A DNA stretch of 64,000 nucleotides. It comes from Styela clava (Eukaryota > Chordata > Ascidiacea > Stolidobranchia > Styelidae). The position numbers were made by a program, and so were the translations under genes. The DNA is taken from contig NC_135250.1 of assembly GCF_964204865.1 (NCBI RefSeq), positions 4,154,001-4,218,000 on the forward strand. The letters run 5' to 3'. Below, piece by piece: positions 1 through 12,000 of the stretch (positions are counted from its first letter, which is position 1; each line of letters begins with the position of its first letter). Under the pieces are notes generated by a model. The model made no database searches and was not told the origin of the DNA. It saw only the letters and a list, made by a program, of their open reading frames with translations.

Positions 1-3000
1 TCAGTCTGAGTTAAAGTACATCCATAGGCACCGAATAAAAATCCAAGATCTTTGTCTGAAAGATCATTACGATCGCAGCGTACACACAATTCAAATAACA
101 ATTGTAGAACAACTAACTTAAGATTTACTTTATCATCTTTCATCTGTACTGAGTCCGCGTCCTCTTCAAGAATTATTGCAAAAAATTTGGAATGATTCGT
201 CAACATATATTTAAATGTTGGAATATCTGTGATGTTGTTTACAGTCACATATTCCTGTATTTTTCCATCGTCGGCGTAAAACACTTTCACAAAATGTAAA
301 AGACATTTTAAAGCAGTTGCATTTTCAAAATGATGTTTTAACGTCTGTTTTAAAAATTTATCCCATATCGATGATAATTTATCACAAATAGTAGGATACT
401 CTTCTACATCTAAATTCTGTATCTTTTGCAGCAGTGTTTCAAATCCTCTATCCGTCTCGCTTTGGGATTTGGGTTGTGATACAATATGATGCACACATAG
501 AAGAATTTCCGAAGCATGGATCGTATATAGCTTTGGCTTTGAGATAACCTTCTGAAGCAATTGCCCAATGGATAACACAATGTCCAAATTTATATTAGTT
601 GTATTTTCCAGATTCAAGATAGAATCTAACAGAGGCTTATATAAGTTTTCTTCACCCAAAGCTGTCGCGATTGTAAATATATGTTCCATAAATTGTTTTC
701 CCATTTTAGTTGATATTACGTCACCAAACCTTTGAGAAAATTCTTCAATTGGTACAAATATTAACGATTTATAGGAATTTAAAATCTCTGCACATTTCAT
801 TTTTAAAAACTCATCATTATTTGGTACCAATGTTGATAAAACTTGATTTATAACTGGAATTAATGAAAGTTTCTTTTCTTCATTCAATTTCGACAAATTT
901 GTTTCTTTACACCAGTGCATGAGAAGCTTTGGGTTATATTGTATTAATTTTGTCATCAAATCCACAGTTTCTAAATCCAGATTCTTTATACATAAATTGA
1001 TGACATCAGCAGATCCACATAAAGCAAAACGTGGATGATATTCCAATAATTGAACAAACAACTCAATTATCCTTGATTTATCTTTGAGATATTTTGACGT
1101 TAAAAATTCAAAAAGCTCTTTTACAGACTCTTGCGAACAGTTTATTTTGTTTTTATCTGCTAATATGCCTTGCAAACACTGACAAATCACTGTGGAAAAC
1201 ACTCTCACATTTGACTTCGAGTTCAAATTTTGCAACAATTTTGAAACTTCAGCTAAAATTTTACACAAATGCGACGCTGAAATAACTGGCTGTAAAGTTG
1301 TGAACGATTCCAATATTAGGTATTCTGGATCCTTTTTCAACTTCGTTAAAGAGAGCTCCTTTAGGAGAATAACAATCAATTTACAAATCTTCGAAATGTA
1401 AAAATTAACGGAAGTTGAATCAGCTTTTACGAAAAGATCATGGTAATTTTTTATCGCATCACATGTGACTGAGGTACATATTTGTTGCAGTGATAAATCC
1501 TTTTTCATCAAGTTTTCAAAATCAATTCTTGTATAATCAAAATCGCATTTTGATAGGTAAATATTATCAAAAAACAGATTTTTTATGCTTGAGCAATCAA
1601 GGAATAGTTTCCATAGAAACAATTTTTCCGGTTGATTAATCATACTCTTTGAAGGACAATCTACTTCCATGCTATTATTTGAAAAACCAGTCTTGGTTAT
1701 ATTAACTTGATTCTCTCTGTAGAATTCTGATGCCTCTCTGAGTAAGAACAGGATACTGTATAGAATTTCTTTCATCGAATTTGTTGGTAGTGTACAGCCT
1801 TCCTTTTCAAAGCCACATAAAGTGTCAAAATAAAGTAAAAGCTGTTGAACTAAACACTTAAATTGATATATTTCAACTTCAGGAACATAATTTCCTGATT
1901 CCTGTATTTCTGAAACCCATGACTTAATTTTTTCCAACAATTTCAATTTCTTGAGATTTTTCTTGATTTTGTAACTTTGCCAAAACCAGCCTTGTACAAA
2001 GCTTTCAATATTTTTTTCATTCGGAACAAAGTTTCCACTTTCACTACTGAGCCATATTGATAAAAACGTTTTGAAATTTGCCAGACCAGAGAAAGTTGAA
2101 TCAAATTCATCAACATCTTTTGTTAAAGCTTTGAATACACGAACAAACCGTTGAGCATCTTTGAAACTTTTGACTGAGTGAAATAGGCCAATCATTACAG
2201 TACTGAGATATGAATCCAAGGTTGCTTTTTCCTCACTTCCAAATGAGTGACAGGATTTCAAATGATCCAACGCAGCTATGCCAAATAATGACATTTTTTG
2301 TTCACCATTACCTAAGTCAATATTATCAGCGTCGTCATAAAATTTTTCGATATGGTCTTGCGAAGCAATGAAAACAGATTTCTGTGATGTCTCAACTGAT
2401 TCAGAATTGTGTGATTCTATTACCACATCAGGGATAGATTCCCAAAATTTTCTGTCTTTTTCAACAACTGGTTTGGTCTCTGAAGTATTATTCATTCCCA
2501 TTTGTTCAAATGAAGCCAAAAGACTATTGTAGTGAACAGGCTTCCGTACAACAAGGCTACATATATCATGAATATAATTCAATACAATAAAATCGTTGTG
2601 TTCCCTCAATTTAGAAATCAAACTTTGAATCCAAATCTCTGATTCTGATGACTCGTTTTCTTTCAAAATTTTGTCTGCAACCAAAACTTTTTCAAACAAC
2701 AAAATAGCTTCTTTGCAAGTTCCGGAAACATGATTTTTACAGTCATAAATAATTTGTATTAAACGACGAAAAGGAGATTGCCCTTTTTCAACAACTTTAA
2801 ACCATTTATGTTCATGTGGTGCACTGGAAAGCATTTTTGAAATCAGTACATTTTCTTCATCCCCAGTTTCAGAAATATTAATTCCAAAAAGTAATTTTGT
2901 GAGGTCAAATTTTGACTCGGTTATCATGTCTGGAAAGATATCACGTAAAAGAAAAAGAATTTTTAATATGATACTTTTTGTGTCCAATGTATTTTCCTCG

Positions 3001-4598
3001 CAACATTCTTTCCATGTAGAAGTGATAAGTTGTACACTGATAAATGTTTTGAACAAAGTTTCTTGCAGTCCAGTCAAAAACATTTCAAGTTCATCTGTGC
3101 TATAAATAGTCGTGGACCAATTTTCCTTTTCTGAAATAAACTTAATACTTGCTTGGGTTTTTTGTAAAAATAATAACATAAGTTCCAAAGATTTGATTTT
3201 TATTTCAGCTGATTTATGTTTGAGGCAATGCCGTAGAACAGTCGTTGTATAGTTTGCAGAAAATAGTCCATTAACTGCCATTTTGACAAAATCTTGAATC
3301 ATTATTTTATCATTCTCCTGAGAAAAGTCAGATTTGTTGGATGTCGCTTGTATTAAAGCGCTTGCAATATCTGGTTGTGCCTCATAAATCCTTTTTGTCA
3401 GTTTACAGTTCATCAACCAAGTTTCACTTAACTTTGGTTCTAACGAAATCCTATAATCCGCCATCACACGAGGCAATAAATCAGGACAAGCTTTCAAAAT
3501 TTCAATTATGAGGTCACAAATTAATTGATCCGTAGTTGAAGACAGCAGAATTGTTACAAAATCAAGCAAAACATGATTTTTCGACTTCGTTCCAATGCCT
3601 AATGTCCTATCTTTAAAATTGATACCATATTTGAAAGGACAACAGCAATTATAAAGAAACTCATAAGTTATTTTTCGAACATATTCTTTTATGTCACTTT
3701 CAGATTCAGAAACAATGTCTACTACTCCATCCCACTGGAATAATGCTGCAATGTTAACCAAGACTTTAGGTTCGGCGAGGAAGCGTACTTTCGCTGTTTT
3801 CGGAATCAAAATATTTTCAATTGCCTTTTCTTTGAGTGTAGTTAACACAAGTTGAACTGTTGATGCCGAATCGTATTTGAGACTTTTAAAAATTACCGAT
3901 ATCAACCCTTGAGTTTCTAAAATTTTTCGGCTCGTGTTGACATCATTAGCCATGAAAAAAGACAAAACAAAACGAATGTACGCTACTCTAATCTCATATC
4001 CCAATTTCCCTTTTAATTTGTTCAAAACGTCTTTGAAACATCTCAAACTAAAATCGAGGTTATTTGCCACTTCATTAGCCGCGTCTTTATTTTGCATAAC
4101 CATCATTGTAAGCATTTTTAATGTTAGTGAGACTGTCCGAGGTGACTGTCGGAGCCCTAGAGCGTGATATATTTTTTGTAAATGACTTTGAATTAAACTT
4201 CCACAAATATTGAATCCAACTTTTCCGTAGAGTTCTTTAAGATCTCCAGCTGTACGTGTCAAGATATGTAAAAGACTTCGAAATATAGCTGCAAGTTCGT
4301 CAGACGAACTATGAGATCCGAAACATTTAAAAATTTCCAAACAATCCGGGGAAGAGCTGATATACGCTCGGACAATATCAACACCATTTTTGTCACTCGG
4401 AACATAATGTTCACATGCCGACGAGAAACGTTTTAACCCTTGAAATCTCGTATCCGGCTCTTTCAATAAGTTCTTGAACTCGAGTGAAGTAAAAGGTTCA
4501 TGTTTTTTGTTGAAATTTGTTTTGTTTCCACTCGGTTTTGATCTCTTCGTTTCCACATTTTTGTCATTTCCTTCTTCTATATTTATCTTGTGCTTCAT
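1..4598 (-). CDS. URB1: URB1 / Npa1-like nucleolar pre-ribosomal-associated protein 1, N-terminal 1532 codons (cut by window edge)
   Basis: The minus strand reads open from an ATG at 4596-4598 to the left edge without a stop, at least 1532 codons in one exon. The N-terminus is basic and polar (starting MKHKINIEEGNDKN) and is followed by an alpha-helical repeat region that fits the Npa1 domain of URB1. The last codons before the edge read FLFGAYGCTL, which resembles the C-terminal NopRA1 region of the family. Human URB1 is about 2270 residues, so roughly a third of the gene is probably missing. URB1/Npa1 is a nucleolar scaffold for early 60S pre-ribosomal particles and 5.8S/25-28S rRNA processing (family knowledge). 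It lies head-to-head with TBC1D32. The long uninterrupted exon is unusual beside a 29-exon neighbour. Identification rests on recalled similarity; I am fairly sure. Confidence 0.82.
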   Translation of the reverse strand, partial: MKHKINIEEGNDKNVETKRSKPSGNKTNFNKKHEPFTSLEFKNLLKEPDTRFQGLKRFSSACEHYVPSDKNGVDIVRAYISSSPDCLEIFKCFGSHSSSDELAAIFRSLLHILTRTAGDLKELYGKVGFNICGSLIQSHLQKIYHALGLRQSPRTVSLTLKMLTMMVMQNKDAANEVANNLDFSLRCFKDVLNKLKGKLGYEIRVAYIRFVLSFFMANDVNTSRKILETQGLISVIFKSLKYDSASTVQLVLTTLKEKAIENILIPKTAKVRFLAEPKVLVNIAALFQWDGVVDIVSESESDIKEYVRKITYEFLYNCCCPFKYGINFKDRTLGIGTKSKNHVLLDFVTILLSSTTDQLICDLIIEILKACPDLLPRVMADYRISLEPKLSETWLMNCKLTKRIYEAQPDIASALIQATSNKSDFSQENDKIMIQDFVKMAVNGLFSANYTTTVLRHCLKHKSAEIKIKSLELMLLFLQKTQASIKFISEKENWSTTIYSTDELEMFLTGLQETLFKTFISVQLITSTWKECCEENTLDTKSIILKILFLLRDIFPDMITESKFDLTKLLFGINISETGDEENVLISKMLSSAPHEHKWFKVVEKGQSPFRRLIQIIYDCKNHVSGTCKEAILLFEKVLVADKILKENESSESEIWIQSLISKLREHNDFIVLNYIHDICSLVVRKPVHYNSLLASFEQMGMNNTSETKPVVEKDRKFWESIPDVVIESHNSESVETSQKSVFIASQDHIEKFYDDADNIDLGNGEQKMSLFGIAALDHLKSCHSFGSEEKATLDSYLSTVMIGLFHSVKSFKDAQRFVRVFKALTKDVDEFDSTFSGLANFKTFLSIWLSSESGNFVPNEKNIESFVQGWFWQSYKIKKNLKKLKLLEKIKSWVSEIQESGNYVPEVEIYQFKCLVQQLLLYFDTLCGFEKEGCTLPTNSMKEILYSILFLLREASEFYRENQVNITKTGFSNNSMEVDCPSKSMINQPEKLFLWKLFLDCSSIKNLFFDNIYLSKCDFDYTRIDFENLMKKDLSLQQICTSVTCDAIKNYHDLFVKADSTSVNFYISKICKLIVILLKELSLTKLKKDPEYLILESFTTLQPVISASHLCKILAEVSKLLQNLNSKSNVRVFSTVICQCLQGILADKNKINCSQESVKELFEFLTSKYLKDKSRIIELFVQLLEYHPRFALCGSADVINLCIKNLDLETVDLMTKLIQYNPKLLMHWCKETNLSKLNEEKKLSLIPVINQVLSTLVPNNDEFLKMKCAEILNSYKSLIFVPIEEFSQRFGDVISTKMGKQFMEHIFTIATALGEENLYKPLLDSILNLENTTNINLDIVLSIGQLLQKVISKPKLYTIHASEILLCVHHIVSQPKSQSETDRGFETLLQKIQNLDVEEYPTICDKLSSIWDKFLKQTLKHHFENATALKCLLHFVKVFYADDGKIQEYVTVNNITDIPTFKYMLTNHSKFFAIILEEDADSVQMKDDKVNLKLVVLQLLFELCVRCDRNDLSDKDLGFLFGAYGCTLTQT

Positions 4599-6039
4599 GG
4601 TTAATTCAGCTTCCTACTGTACATTACAGTAGGCACATTGCACATGTAAATCTAATCTGGAATACACAAACAATGAAAGGTTAAAAGGTCATACAGTCAT
4701 CAAAGTTCCAGGAAGTTTGCTATAATATAGTAATAAGGTTATGGAAGTAAATAAAAAGAGTATATTATAAAAAAGTCCAATACAGAAATAGAGAATACTT
4801 CAACCACTAGGGTCTCGAAGAGACGTTTCCGAACAATATAATACTGTAATAAGGTGGCAAATCATTATATTGGTCAAAGCTTTTGCATGGGGTTGTGCTT
4901 GTATCCATCTCAATTCTTCGTAAATCTGTAAATGTCCTGTAAAATGCCTTAAGGCAGACTACTGGACTAAGTAATACTGTAATAAGTTAGTACAGTAGCT
5001 CCAATACCAGAATACACTACAATTTGTCACACTACAATTCTATCTGTCTATGGTGAAATGATAACCACCATAAATATTAGTTCACATTCAAAAAGAATAT
5101 TCTGGTAATAAACTATTTTAAAACAATTACATGATGTTGCTTACCAAGAAATTTCAGTTTCAATCCCAAACTAAATGCTAAACGTTAGAATGTGGAGCAA
5201 AAATACCCTTTATACCGAAATAACTTGCATATTTTGTATATATTTTATTGTTCCATTGCTCGTTTTCTGGTTGACGAAACAATAAATCTCGCTCTCTCTC
5301 TAAAAAAAAAACACCACTAAACAACGAGCAAAGCAAAATGAAAGCAGCCACAGGCCTGTCTTTTGTTTATTATGATCTGCAATTTTATATTTTCTCGTTT
5401 TATTATTAATCTGATTTCAATGTATGTCACTATCTAATTATGTTTCACATACCGGTACGCCAACTACTTTTCGTGTCACTTTCGTGTGACTTCATTTTCG
5501 TGTGGTTTCAACAGGTTTGCAAAAATATCCCACATGTCAGCATCACATGTGTATGGCTCTGACACTTTGACATCATATTCCAATCAAATAAATTCTATGT
5601 TTGAACAAAAATTTTTAATACATTTTGCCAAAATCATTCGTGAATAAAATGGATTTTATTGTACTGTAAATTATAAAAAATAAAGTATATTACTGTTACG
5701 CATGACTGAGTTAGGCGTCCATAGACACGTTCATAGTTGCCATATTTTAACAAATATTTTCTTGCTTCATTTAATACAAATGCATTTTAGTTTGCATTAA
5801 TTTTATAATCACTGATAAAAAATTTGATCAACATAACACAAATAAACTAAATAGGCTTTTATTTTTGTTTGTTGTATTTTTTGTAACAGGACAAAGTTAT
5901 AAAGCATTATTAATATGAAAACTTCTGGCAACTTTAAACACATATTTGCCAAAATTAATTTGTTGTATTTTGGTTTTTGCTGTGTTTTCACGGATTTCCA
6001 ATTAGAAAGAAGTACACGGGAAATATTTTAGTGTAAAAA
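4599..6039. promoter_or_regulatory. Shared upstream region of the divergent URB1 and TBC1D32 genes
   Basis: This 1441-bp gap separates the two start codons of a head-to-head pair and must hold both promoters. It is AT-rich, has a short CT tract followed by an A run near 5290-5310, and repeats the phrase ATACTGTAATAAG near 4843 and 4973. I see no clear TATA box or coding sequence. A candidate splice acceptor (TTTTAG, 6026-6031) sits nine bases before the TBC1D32 ATG. Confidence 0.4.
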
Positions 6040-9000
6040 ATGGATTCAGACCCAGAAGAGGTTTTGTCTCATCTCCATCAGTTGGTAAAAAATGTGGAAC
6101 CAATCATAAAAGAATCAGATTCAGTTGAAGCAGCTGAAGATGCAATTTTGCATTTAGAAGAAACAGACGAAAATTTTCACAAGTAAAAGCATCATTACAT
6201 TCATTGAAAAAACTAACTTGAAATTTCAATTTCATGCAATATTAATTTTAACATCACACTTTGTTCTATTTAAGAAACTGTCTACAGTTAAAAGTTTATT
6301 CTTTGCTTTGTAACAGGGCAGAGTTTGAAAAATAGCCTATATCTGGAGGCGCAGTTCTTACCACTTCATGGCAGCTCCCGCCACGAACGAACCGCGGCAG
6401 CTCTTGCCATGGTTTTATAGCGCTATTCTGTATTCAGTAATCAGTATTAACGGTATATTCACAAACTAATGTACCAAATTCTAATTGATCATGCGGAATT
6501 ATATCTACTTAAACCCTAACCCTAACCCCAAATCCATCAAGACTGTATCCATAAGAAAAACGTTCCAACTTACCCAATATTTGTCACCATAAGGGACAGC
6601 CCTGTCCTTACGGCCCACCTGCCGCGGTTACGGCAGCAAAATTTTACCTGCCATTGGTTTTCAATTTGCTGCCGCGGTAACGGCAGCTCGACATTGGTTT
6701 GTGGCAGCTAAAAAGTCAGTCGCCATAGGTTTGGCCGTAGCGGCCATGGTATGGAAATACCGCCATGGTTTTGTGGCAGCTGCAGACGCCATGGAATACT
6801 TAAAACTGCACTTGTATATCTGGTGGCTATTTTTTTAATTTCTCAAAGGACTGAATGGTGTTTTGGCCGTGAATTCGGTCGGAGTTTATCTTGATATTGG
6901 ATCTTATATTCTAAACCTAAACCATTCGCGGTTTGAAGTATAGTTGAAATTTTTTAATTTTGTATTTTTCTTGGTGATTTTCAGAAATAAAATTTTTTTT
7001 GCATGGAATTGAAAAAACATTCTCAATAGACAAAAAAAGAGGGCTTGTATACAACAAATGTTTGTTATCAAAATTTCGGTTTCTCGTAGTTCAGAGCTTG
7101 AGTTGGAATCAAAATTTCTGTCATCCCAGAGTTTGAAGTCCACATTTTGTCAATTCCACAACCCTGGTTGAGTCATCCGACCCTATCTCTATATATATTG
7201 CTATCTACTATCTAACTGTTATTTTCTAGATATGATTTTGTTCGTCACATCCACAATCAATTGGAATCAGCGATGGGACATCTGATTGATGAAGAAATAG
7301 AAAAGAACAGCATGGGAGGCAGCAGCATGAACGCAACATCTGGACAAGAAACTCTCGTTCAACTTGTCACCAATTCTGTTGCTGATTCTAAAGGGTTTGT
7401 TGTATACTGTTCATTACCTTTTGACATATAAGTGGTTGTTCATAACTTGCATAGAGATGAGTTTTTGATACTTGATGAATGAATTTGTGTGACTTTTCTC
7501 TAGGCAAATTTTCACTTATATGGAGGAGACATTGTTATGTTGTTGTGGTCATAATAATCTGGACCATGGAGTAGGGAACAATTTTACAACTGACTCCCGA
7601 CTTGAGGTTAAATTAAATTTTGACTCCGAGTTAAAAAAAAATTGTGACTTCTACAACTCCAAACACTGGTGTACATAAACTTTTGCATATGCAGAAATAG
7701 ACTTCAAAAACACTGTAACGATCAATCTTTCCCTTTTTTAAATCATAATATTGTTATGGGTCATTTAACACCTATTATGACGTCACATAGATGTCACGTG
7801 ACAAGAGCCCGCGTTTGACCGACTCAGACTCAAGGTCAGCCCGTTGTTTCAGGTTGCGCTTTGCATTTGGCAGCGCCGTTTTAGCTTAGAATATTTAGGT
7901 TTCCGACTTTGCTTTACTGCGGTATAGGTCCATTGATTAGTTGGTAAGCTGCACATTTATTTAGTTTATTGTTAATCAAGCATGTTTGTCCTACAGATGT
8001 AGACTTGTAGTTGGTAGCCCAAAAAATTCTTTAAATATACGGTATACGGCACACGGAATTAGAATATAATTTACAGTACACCGTATTATCTTTCGTCACT
8101 CAATAAAAGAACTGGATTAATTGGTTTCAAATAAATTTAACACATTGCAAGTTAGTGGCAATCATATTGGACGAAGGAATTTAGGAATACAGCCAGCTAT
8201 ATAGTCTACAGGCCGGCCATCTCGGTCGGGACGTATTTGTCGCCTTCAAATATCATCAGGTTAAAGGGCGTCACTTACATCGTTTAAAGAATTTTGTGGC
8301 ATTGAGTGGACAAGCCACTCAACGCATTTAGGATTGCCCAGGCCACAATTCAAGATTGACTTGTGCAAATAAATTTCACTGACTGATTATTGTAAATTCA
8401 CTTCTCTTATCACATAATTTATGATGGCTTCAAACAGTTCAAGTACTGATTGGCAAGTTTTTGATGATGCTAAAAGTACTGCATCTAATGGCTCGCATTG
8501 TAGCAAGATGTCTAGTGTCAGCCAGCGCTCGGAGCGTGCTCGTTTAACAAAGTTAAAGTTGGAGCAGATGGAGAATGAAGCCCAGCTCCAAAGACGCAAA
8601 GTAGAAATGGATCAAAGAAAAGTGGAAATGGAGCAGAAAAAGGTTGAAATGGAGCAGGCAAAGCTCGAAATTGATATTAACTTGTCACGCGCTAAGGCAT
8701 CCATGATAGATGAGGAATTAGAATCTCTAGCGTCCGCCAGCCGGGCACCTTCATGTGTAGGTTCTATTTCTTCGTTACGACAAGATGTAACTCAAGTTTC
8801 AAATGTGCCTCCCGCAATGCCAAATAATGCATATGGCGAACAAGTTAATGCATGTCTTGATGAAGTTGAACCAGCGTCAATTTCTCATGAGCACCAGACA
8901 AAGCAAACTCCTCCATTTCAAAGTCATTTCAGCCCACCTATTGCGTCACAAACATACATGAACAAAGATTATCTTCCTAGCATACAACAAGTGAAGCATT

Positions 9001-12000
9001 CATATGTTGACCAGGTTCCCCAGTTGGAACAAACACGTTACTCATGTGCTGAGTACCATTCATCAAGAAGATATAACGAGCAATGTGACATTAACCCTAC
9101 TGCTGCGGACAGATATCACTCGGTCTATCAAGCACCACAAGAGATGCAATATAATTCACCTTTAACATACAATAGCAATTCTGCATTCGGTTCACAATCT
9201 CAATCAAGACGACAGGAGTCTAAACATGTTCCTGATAGACAAGTTCTTATGCAAGGTAATCCAACCAGCTATAGCCATGGGCCTACACCAGTTTCGGTTG
9301 GCGGTAACCAAAATTCATTGAGTCTTGCTGATGCTCTGTATTGCATGGCATCTTCAATTAGACAAGGACCTCAAGAAATAGAGAAATTTGATGGAGATGC
9401 ATTGAGTTATCACAGGTTTATTCAGAATTTTGATGATATGTATGATAGTAAAATTGCAGATCCTCGTACTAAACTTAACTATTTGATTGATCAATGTACT
9501 GGAAAAGCCAGGAAAGCAATCGAATCGTGTATCATTGTAAAACCACCTTTGCAAGGTTATCTTGATGCTCGCTCAATTCTTAAGCAACAATTCGGACGAG
9601 ATTACAAAGTTGTAAACGCATTTATGGATTCACTCAAAAATGGCCCTAGCATAAAGCCACAAGATTCTGAAGCATTATATGATCTTGCCACACAAATGCG
9701 TAATTGTGGTATCATTTTGACGAATTGGGAACATAGTTCTAAGCTTGACAGTCAAGATCTGTTTGACAAAATCTATTTACGACTTCCAGTACCAATGCAA
9801 AGAGAGTTCACAAGACATCATACATCTACTTACAATAGTGACAAAGAACCAACATATCATGATTTGTACAAATTTGTTAATCAATCTGCAATATTGGCAG
9901 ATACTAGGCTGAGCCGTCTCACTGCAGAGCAAAATTTGAAGAATAGAAATGCTATGCCAAAAAAGAGCTATAATTCTACCAAGGTGTCCGCTTATGTCAC
10001 CCAAACATCACAAGTTAAGTCGTCCAATGTGTTTTCGGATTGTTTACTTTGTGATGGACCCCACAGGTTGTGGAAATGTGAATCCTTTATCAAGAAGTCT
10101 GTTCCAGACCGTGCAAAGTTTATCCAGTCAAAAGCTTTATGTTTCAATTGTTTTCGTACCAAGCATGTAGCACGCAATTGTCCCAGTGACAACCGATGCA
10201 AAATTGAGAACTGCGGAAAATTGCACCATTCGCTTCTACACAACCAAGAACGTATCAGACAGGACAAGCCTTCTGATAGAAATGCAGCAAGTGACACTTC
10301 AACTCATGTTGTCAATGGAAGCACTGATGCATCAATTCTCAATTCAAGGAAAAGGGTATATCTCATGATTGTACCAGTTAATGTAACTTCGTCAGATGGT
10401 TCACACTCTGTGAAAACCACTGCACTTCTTGATTATGGCTCAAATGCAACTCTTTGTAAGCTAAGTCTTATGAAGAAACTCAAGGTGAAAGGAAAGCAAG
10501 ATTCTTTCACTATTTCCACAGTCAATGGCTTACATAAGCAAAACGGCTACAGATTGCACCTAAATGTTAAGGGTCTACAGGAATCTGACGAGTTTATGTT
10601 GGAAGATGTTCTAGCTGTTGAGTCACTTCCAATACTTTCAGATGGACTTCCTACGAAGGCAGATATACAAAGTTACCGGCATCTTAACGGTATTGATTTT
10701 CCTGAAATAGGGAATCATGAACCAGAATTATTGATTGGTGCTGATAATTATGAAGCTCTAATAATTCAAGATAGAAGACTAGGGAATAAAGGCCAACCTG
10801 CAGCTGTTCATACCCCACTTGGATGGACACTCATAGGCAAAGATGTTTCAAAGGTCACCAATGGTATGTCTATTAATTTTGCTAACGTTGAAAAGGATAT
10901 TCTTTGTGAGCAATTACAAAAAATGTTTAATTGTGACTTCAGTGAATCTGATTTCACTGAAGAATTTGCACCTTCAATCGAAGATACGAGAGCTTTGTCA
11001 ATCATGGAAAATTCAATATGTAAAGTTGATGGTCACTATCAAATGAGGTTACCATGGAAATGTGAAGAACCACAATTCCCACAGAGTTATAAATTTGCAA
11101 AGAAACGACTTGATTATTTGAAGAGAAAATTTCAACGTGATCCAGAGTATTTTGATAAATACAAAGAAAAAATTCATGAATATATTGACAATGATTATGC
11201 TAAGAAAATACCTGAAGACCATGTCCCATCTGATGAAAGGAAGATTTGGTATTTACCTCATCACTCAACTGGTGAAAAGTTCAGGCTTGTGTTTGATTGT
11301 TCATTCAAGGTGGACAATATATCACTCAACAATCAAGTATTACAAGGACCAGACCACTGCTCAAATCTTGTTGGAGTTCTGACCAGATTCAGACAGAAAG
11401 ACATAGCCTTTGTGTGTGACATAAAAGGAATGTTTCATCAAGTTAAAGTTCATCCTGAGGATTGGGATTCTTTGAGATTCCTATGGTATCCAAATGATGA
11501 CATTTCAAAAGAACCTGAATCTTACTTTATGACAAGAAGTCTTTTTGGCCTAACCAGTTCACCCAGTGCAGCTGGATATGCTTTAAAAAGAGCTGCAATA
11601 GATAATGAAACAAATGCTAATATTGATGTTTTAAATACAGTTAATAATAATTTTTATGTTGATGACTGTTTGAAATCTTGTGATTCTTCTCATTGTGCTA
11701 TTGATGTCATTAATCAGTTAGATTGCTTGTTATCTAATGTAGGTTTTCATCTTACCAAGTATCGCAGTAACTGCCGGTCTGTTCTTTCTTCTGTTTCAGA
11801 TATAGACAAAGCTAAAGATAGCATTTTGGATTTAACTCTTGATAAATCATATTGCTCTAAGACACTTGGTATTATGTGGAATAATGTCAGTGACCAGTTC
11901 ACTGTGAAAGTGGATATAAAGCCAAAGCCTCTCACAAGACGTGGTTGTCTCTCTATGATATCACAAATATATGATCCATTGGGTATGATGCAACCATTCA

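Noticed and set aside
1094-4167. Plus-strand ORFs at 1094, 1192, 2899 and 3934
   Set aside because: They are antisense shadows of the long URB1 reading frame.
6510-6535. Telomere-like CCCTAA words, also GGTTAGGGTT in MITEs
   Set aside because: Only two or three units, inside transposon copies; not a telomere or fusion point.
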